Source of the DNA: JBDRHL01 sp043816955
Lineage (GTDB): Bacteria > Planctomycetota > Phycisphaerae > Sedimentisphaerales > CAYZTY01
Length of the DNA: 10,390 nucleotides
Assembly (NCBI GenBank): GCA_043816955.1
Contig: JBDRHL010000188.1
Span: 1 to 10,390 of the forward strand
Direction of reading: 5' to 3'
Shown: one piece after another, positions 6,709 through 10,390 of the stretch
How the letters are laid out: each line of letters starts with the position of its first letter
Numbering within the stretch: the first letter of the stretch is position 1
Notes under the pieces: generated by a model
Databases searched by the model: none
Told to the model about the DNA's origin: nothing
What the model saw: the letters and a program-made list of their open reading frames with translations, nothing else
Program-made: the position numbers and the translations under genes

Positions 6709-7653
6709 ATGAACCCCAAAGACGGATACATAGCTTATATTGCCAATCCCAAAGCTGGATCATCCGGCGCCAAACCTTTGCCTGTTCAGTTCAGACAGTA
6801 CCTTGAGTCGAAGGGGTTCGAAGTCCGCTACAAACCGACTGTTTCCCTGGAACATGCCTGTGAGCTGGCAACGGAAGCGGCGGTGGACTTCAGCTGCGCT
6901 CTTGTGGCAGCGGCGGGCGGTGACGGAACTATCCGCGAAGTCGCCCACGGGCTGGAGGGAAGCGACAAACCAATGCTGGTCGTGCCATGCGGAACGGAGA
7001 ATCTTCTTGCCAATGAACTTGGGTTTGATGAAAAAGTATCAACGACGATAAAAACATTCGAGGAGGGTTGTACTCACGAACTTGACCTGGGAAGTGCCAA
7101 CGGCAAATGTTTCACATCGATAGCCGGGTTCGGCTTCGACGGGGAAATAGTGAAACGCGTACACGGCCGGCGGACAGGCCATATAGTACACATGGATTAC
7201 TTCCGGCCTATATGGAATACCTTCTGGTCGTACAGCTTTCCGAATATAGCAGTTGAGATAGACGCCCAGGCGGTTTTCGAAGGACCGGCCCTTGTGTTTG
7301 TAGGCAATATTTCGAGATATGCCCTTGGACTCGAGATTCTGCACAATGCCAGGTTTGATGACGGCCTGCTGGATGTGTGCATCTACAAATGCCGTTCCAG
7401 GATGCGACTGGTGGGACATTCTTTTCTGACGATTCTGAAACAGCACACTAAATCCGATGATGTGATTTACCGACAGGGCAGGAAGATTACGGTAAGCTCT
7501 GATACCAGGCAGGTGCAGACGGAAATAGACGGTGATCCCGGCCCGCCGATGCCGGTTCAGATAGAAGTGATTCCCCATGCGGTAAAAGTTCTGATTCCTA
7601 AAGGAGGCAGGCCCGCAGGAATACGAAGAAGACTTATTCGAATACTGGATTAG
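6709..7653 (+). CDS. Diacylglycerol/lipid kinase family protein (YegS/DagK type)
   Basis: This 314-residue soluble protein belongs to the DAGK-catalytic family, which transfers the ATP gamma-phosphate to a lipid hydroxyl (diacylglycerol or related lipids) at the membrane. Seen: an N-terminal IANPKAGS strand-turn; the nucleotide-binding GGDGT motif at 70-74; PCGTENLLANELG, the family's P-GT-N motif; SIAGFGFDGEIV, the start of the C-terminal beta-rich lobe; and a late DGDPGPP segment close to the family's 'DGE' metal-site motif. The length is normal and no membrane helix is present, as in soluble DagK/YegS and unlike the small integral DgkA. GAGG at 6695-6698 precedes the ATG. Lipid specificity cannot be told. 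The next gene is kdsA, 16 bases on, so an envelope-lipid theme is plausible but inferred from adjacency. Confidence 0.9.
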   Translation: MNPKDGYIAYIANPKAGSSGAKPLPVQFRQYLESKGFEVRYKPTVSLEHACELATEAAVDFSCALVAAAGGDGTIREVAHGLEGSDKPMLVVPCGTENLLANELGFDEKVSTTIKTFEEGCTHELDLGSANGKCFTSIAGFGFDGEIVKRVHGRRTGHIVHMDYFRPIWNTFWSYSFPNIAVEIDAQAVFEGPALVFVGNISRYALGLEILHNARFDDGLLDVCIYKCRSRMRLVGHSFLTILKQHTKSDDVIYRQGRKITVSSDTRQVQTEIDGDPGPPMPVQIEVIPHAVKVLIPKGGRPAGIRRRLIRILD

Positions 7654-7669
7654 TTTTCAGGTAAGGTGT

Positions 7670-8494
7670 ATGGAAGTATCAAAGTTTCAAATCGGAGATA
7701 TTGAGATCGGTCCGGCGGATGGGCTGTTTGTAATTACCGGGCCGTGTGTTATTGAAAGCGAAAGCCTCTGTCTGAAGATCGGACGGATCCTCCGGGAAAT
7801 CAGTGATTCGCTCGGCATCGGCGTCATGTTCAAGGCAAGTTTTGATAAAGCCAATCGCAGCAGTATATCGAGTTATCGCGGCCCCGGTCTTGAAAAGGGT
7901 CTTGAGATTCTCAGCAGGGTTCGCGAAGAGACAGGGCTTTACATTGTGACCGATGTTCATGAGCCTTGGCAGGCGAAAAAAGCGGGAGAGGTTGTCGATT
8001 GTCTTCAAGTTCCCGCGTTTCTGTGCAGGCAGACGAACCTTCTGTGCGCATGTGCTGAGACGGGAAAAGCGGTAAACGTAAAAAAAGGCCAGTTTGTCTC
8101 CCCTGCAGAAATGAAAAACGTCGTAGAAAAGATTCGCTCGTGCGGCAACAACAGGATAATCCTGACGGAGCGGGGGACCTTTTTCGGTTATAACCGTCTT
8201 GTAAACGACATGTGCGGGATCAAAACAATGCAGCAGTTGGGTACAGCGGTTGTCTTTGATGCCACCCACAGCACTCAGCAGCCCGGCGGACTTGGCACCA
8301 CAAGTGCGGGCAGGCGCGAGATGGCGCCGGTTCTGGCGTGTTCAGCGGTGGCGGCAGGGGCAAATGGTCTATTCCTCGAGGTTCACCCCGAACCTGACGA
8401 AGCCAGGTGCGATTCAGCTTCAATGATGCCTATTGACTGGTTAGAGGAACTTCTGCGGAAATGCAAAAAGATATACGAGGTTGTCAACGGCTGA
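7670..8494 (+). CDS. kdsA: 3-deoxy-8-phosphooctulonate (Kdo-8-P) synthase, metal-dependent type
   Basis: This enzyme condenses phosphoenolpyruvate with arabinose 5-phosphate to Kdo-8-phosphate, the first committed step to the Kdo of LPS inner core. The 274-residue length and motifs (GPCVIES, FKASFDKANRSS, TDVHEP, LQVPAFLCRQT, VNVKKGQF, TERGTFFGYN, DATHS) are clear. The metal site is complete: C26, H200, E237 and D248. Each is 15 residues past the A. aeolicus ligands C11, H185, E222 and D233, so this is the metal-requiring class; metal-independent enzymes carry Asn in place of the Cys. It is the last gene of the plus-strand run. The ATG follows an AGGTAAGG stretch. No other Kdo gene is in the window; the next gene is convergent. 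Confidence 0.97.
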   Translation: MEVSKFQIGDIEIGPADGLFVITGPCVIESESLCLKIGRILREISDSLGIGVMFKASFDKANRSSISSYRGPGLEKGLEILSRVREETGLYIVTDVHEPWQAKKAGEVVDCLQVPAFLCRQTNLLCACAETGKAVNVKKGQFVSPAEMKNVVEKIRSCGNNRIILTERGTFFGYNRLVNDMCGIKTMQQLGTAVVFDATHSTQQPGGLGTTSAGRREMAPVLACSAVAAGANGLFLEVHPEPDEARCDSASMMPIDWLEELLRKCKKIYEVVNG

Positions 8495-8513
8495 CTGTTC
8501 GTTTTTTTATTGG

Positions 8514-8541
8514 CTGACAGCCGTTAGGGGATGGCTGTCAG
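8514..8541. terminator. Hairpin between convergent kdsA and S8 genes
   Basis: CTGACAGCC (8514-8522) and GGCTGTCAG (8533-8541) form a perfect 9-bp stem, extendable inward by a G-T and a T-A pair. It lies between two convergent genes and contains the S8 gene's stop codon (8524-8526). A run of seven T (8502-8508) lies on its 5' side on the plus strand, after only a weak 4-bp hairpin (8483-8495); no T-run follows the strong stem in either direction. It is therefore not a canonical intrinsic terminator, but its place suggests transcription ends or RNA 3'-end protection here. Confidence 0.4.
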
Positions 8542-10158
8542 ATCGGCATAGCGCTGGTCGATATCGAGCCAGTGCCGGCCAAACACTGCCAAGTCGAGCA
8601 GATTGATTATGTTGTCGGGCCAGATGTCCGCCGGCAGATCCGGAGCGGACCACAGCCACTGTCCAAGCAGGTAGTCCAGGTCTTTGAAATCGACAACATA
8701 GTTCAGGTCAAAATCACCGACAAGAGGCTCGAGTATCTCAAAAGCGATTGCATAACTCGGTGTTTCATCCGCGGTTCTGTTGACAATCTTTATAAGATAC
8801 TCGCCGGGGACAGTGATAAGCAGGTCGCACTTTTCCAGGTTGTCCCTGGGATTAAGGCCATTCAGGGTTTCACTGAAGATCGGGTCGGGTTCGGCAGGTT
8901 CGTATATCTCCAGGTCGAGGTTGGCATTATAAGCGGTCAGTTCATTTTCGCTGATGATGCCTTTTGGAACCCGATCCTTCAGCTCAATTCTTCTATCCCA
9001 GCAGAGCGTAACAATCAGGCGATCAGCCTGACCAACGTTTGCGATATAATAGTTGTCTTCCTGATATGGTGCAACCGAGTCGAAAGCCCAGCCTTTGCTT
9101 TCGAAGCTTGCCTGATCCGGGTATATTCTTTGTGCCATGAGTGTTTCGTAAGCACGCAGCGCATCGATTCGCCCGTAGCCCCGCTGGTAGTTGAAAACGC
9201 TGCCTGCTGTCGAAGCACCTTGCTTGGTATCAATGTTGGGAAAGGCGCTGTTGACAATAACCGCCTTGATGACTTCGTGTCTGTCATCGTCCAGGACGGG
9301 TGTCTGTTCTGCCAATCCGAGCAGCAGCGCTCCAACAGCTACAGTGTGAGGCGCTGCCCAGCTTGTTGCCCCTCCGCCATCCCGTTCGGTGTCGGCCCAT
9401 GCGGAGAAACTCCCGCTGGCAGGGACGGTCTGTGCGTCGGCTGGCGCGACGATGTCGGGCTTTCGCCTTGCGTCAAGCGTTGGGCCTGGATTGCTGAGCG
9501 ATCCAACCTGTCGATAGACATAGTCGTTGCCGGGGTCGTTGAGCCTGAGTCCGCCGGTGGTAATTCCATTATAGGCGTCTCCAACGACGGAGATGTGGGA
9601 CATTGAATTACCGGCTGCATTTGCGAAGAGGATGTTATGCTCGTATGCATAGTAATCATATAATCTGCTGGGAAAGCTGTCGCCGTTTTCGAAATTCGGA
9701 TCGGAGCTTTGCCACTGCACGCCGGTAACGATCGCTTGGCAGTTGTAAGTAAGCACGAGTTTTCGCAGAGCTTCTTCGACATCACCGATTCTGATGCTGT
9801 GGATTTCGGCGTCGGGTGCGATACCTACGTCATCGGGGTGCGTCGCCGAGCCGCGACTTGCGATAATGCCTGCTATTCTGGTGTCGTGCCAGCATGGATC
9901 GACAGGAAGACCGTAGGTGGTGTGGTTGAATATGTTGTTGCTATCAAATGCTTCATGAGGCAGGTAGACGTTTTGTGAACCTATTATCCCGATCTTTATT
10001 CCATCGGCGAACTGGCCGTACAGGTCCTGCACCTCACGGGCATTAGAGCCTTGAGAAGTTGTTGACTCGGCTAGCGCGAATACAGCCACAGGAAGAAGAG
10101 CGCACAGCAAAAATCCCCGCCTTACAGACATTACAGATGCCACAAACCTTCCTCTCAC
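8524..10158 (-). CDS. Secreted subtilisin-fold (S8) protein with dockerin-like C-terminus; catalytic Asp replaced
   Basis: A 544-residue exported protein. Residues 1-30 form a signal peptide: basic start, a twin-arginine-like RRGFLL at 13-18, hydrophobic core, and a likely cut after AVFALA. The S8 fold is recognisable: IKIGIIGSQN at 54-63 aligns with the usual 'VIDTG' strand but has Gly60 where the catalytic Asp belongs; WHDTRIAGIIA has the catalytic His at 91; ANAAGN supplies the oxyanion Asn at 184; ATSWAAPH has the nucleophile Ser at 266. Residues about 350-475 look like a beta-rich accessory domain. The end (480-533) has two dockerin-like loops: DFDLNYVVDFKDL is intact, while DIWPDNIINLLDL has Trp at a ligand position. 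The GTG start is favoured by GGGAGGAG just upstream; later starts (GTG codon 6, ATG codon 10) keep the signal peptide. It may be a weak, rewired or inactive protease. Dockerin-like tails are typical of planctomycete secreted proteins. Confidence 0.85.
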   Translation of the reverse strand: MRGRFVASVMSVRRGFLLCALLPVAVFALAESTTSQGSNAREVQDLYGQFADGIKIGIIGSQNVYLPHEAFDSNNIFNHTTYGLPVDPCWHDTRIAGIIASRGSATHPDDVGIAPDAEIHSIRIGDVEEALRKLVLTYNCQAIVTGVQWQSSDPNFENGDSFPSRLYDYYAYEHNILFANAAGNSMSHISVVGDAYNGITTGGLRLNDPGNDYVYRQVGSLSNPGPTLDARRKPDIVAPADAQTVPASGSFSAWADTERDGGGATSWAAPHTVAVGALLLGLAEQTPVLDDDRHEVIKAVIVNSAFPNIDTKQGASTAGSVFNYQRGYGRIDALRAYETLMAQRIYPDQASFESKGWAFDSVAPYQEDNYYIANVGQADRLIVTLCWDRRIELKDRVPKGIISENELTAYNANLDLEIYEPAEPDPIFSETLNGLNPRDNLEKCDLLITVPGEYLIKIVNRTADETPSYAIAFEILEPLVGDFDLNYVVDFKDLDYLLGQWLWSAPDLPADIWPDNIINLLDLAVFGRHWLDIDQRYADLTAIP

Positions 10159-10160
10159 TA

Positions 10161-10168
10161 CTCCTCCC
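10161..10168 (-). promoter_or_regulatory. Ribosome binding site supporting the GTG start of the S8 gene
   Basis: On the minus strand GGGAGGAG precedes the GTG at 10158-10156, with GGAGG four bases from the start codon. This near-perfect Shine-Dalgarno is the reason to prefer GTG over the in-frame ATG at codon 10, whose nearest purine-rich site (AGGAAGG) is about 15 bases away. The GTG at codon 6 has that same AGGAAGG three bases upstream and remains a weaker alternative. Confidence 0.6.
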
Positions 10169-10201
10169 GGTGCTAGCGTATTATCCGATTCAGGCTAAGA
10201 T

Positions 10202-10230
10202 ATTATACCACATTGAGCAGGGTTTTTGAA
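10202..10230 (-). promoter_or_regulatory. Sigma70-like promoter of the S8 gene
   Basis: On the minus strand TTCAAA (10230-10225, 4 of 6 to TTGACA) is followed after 17 bases by a perfect TATAAT (10207-10202). TG one base upstream of the -10 hexamer gives an extended -10 element. Transcription would start near 10195, leaving a leader of about 37 bases before the GTG at 10158. It lies in the 108-base gap after the upstream minus-strand gene, so the S8 gene is probably transcribed on its own. Confidence 0.65.
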
Positions 10231-10266
10231 GAGTCTAATAAGAAAAATATCGAGACTGTAGCAAAT

Positions 10267-10390
10267 TTACCGGCATAGCAGTGCTCTCTTTCTGGTATTA
10301 TGGAGTATGTTCACGGTTTCGTTGCGGCCACGAGCACGTGCATCTCGTAGCATGTCGATCGCAATTCGCTGGTTTATATGGTCTCTGGTT
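10267..10390 (-). CDS. C-terminal end of an unidentified protein (partial)
   Basis: On the minus strand a frame is open from the window edge to a TAA at 10269-10267, giving 40 codons. The peptide has a normal mixed composition with a helical run (INQRIAIDMLRDARARGR) and ends in a basic KRALLCR. It is on the same strand as the S8 gene and 108 bases before it, with a separate promoter between them. The opposite strand also has an open frame from an ATG at 10307, but it has Arg/Ser-rich composition and no clear ribosome site. No family is recognisable from this fragment. Confidence 0.5.
   Translation of the reverse strand, partial: TRDHINQRIAIDMLRDARARGRNETVNILHNTRKRALLCR

Noticed and set aside
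8572..9606. 344-codon open frame on the plus strand
   Set aside because: It is antisense to the S8 gene, whose signal peptide, active-site motifs and dockerin-like tail are unmistakable. The antisense peptide has no recognisable domain.
10307..10390. Plus-strand open frame from ATG at 10307 to the window end
   Set aside because: Arg/Ser-rich composition and no clear ribosome site; the minus-strand frame over the same bases gives a more protein-like sequence.

Overview
The window looks like chromosomal DNA of a Planctomycetota bacterium, probably of the Phycisphaerae/Sedimentisphaerales type. The main clue is the secreted minus-strand protein, which ends in a dockerin-like double calcium-loop tail of the kind common in secreted proteins of that group. 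A metal-type KdsA points to a Kdo-containing, Gram-negative-style outer envelope. The taxonomic call is an inference from family resemblance, not a search result.

Layout. (1) Positions 1-2445: an AT-rich, plus-strand block. It holds the last codons of an unknown gene and, 10 bases later, a 782-residue membrane-anchored P-loop NTPase of the KAP/YobI-like type, a class often found in anti-phage and other accessory loci. (2) Positions 2446-3297: about 850 bases with no credible gene. It holds two REP-like hairpins, a tandem pair of 65/70-base repeats, a third strong hairpin, an A-rich stretch and a C-rich tract almost without G on the plus strand. (3) Positions 3298-8494: a compact plus-strand run of five genes with gaps of 4 to 31 bases: an FmdB-type zinc ribbon protein, leucyl-tRNA synthetase (leuS), a CYTH/CyaB-like triphosphate-tunnel protein, a YegS/DagK-type lipid kinase and Kdo-8-phosphate synthase (kdsA). 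A promoter candidate lies just before the first. (4) Positions 8524-10158: a convergent, minus-strand gene for an exported subtilisin-fold (S8) protein whose catalytic Asp position is Gly. Its stop codon lies inside a 9-bp hairpin between the two convergent units. (5) Positions 10159-10390: a good sigma70-like promoter for the S8 gene, then the C-terminal 40 codons of another minus-strand gene running out of the window.

The five-gene run mixes housekeeping translation (leuS) with envelope lipid and LPS precursor work (lipid kinase, kdsA); joint transcription is inferred from spacing only. The accessory block at the left differs in base composition and is separated by the repeat-rich spacer, consistent with an island edge. 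The most interesting items are the KAP-type NTPase with its truncated partner, the apparent loss of the catalytic Asp in the S8 protein, and the layered repeats in the spacer. I did not find a clearly new complete system inside the window; the best candidate continues off its left edge.
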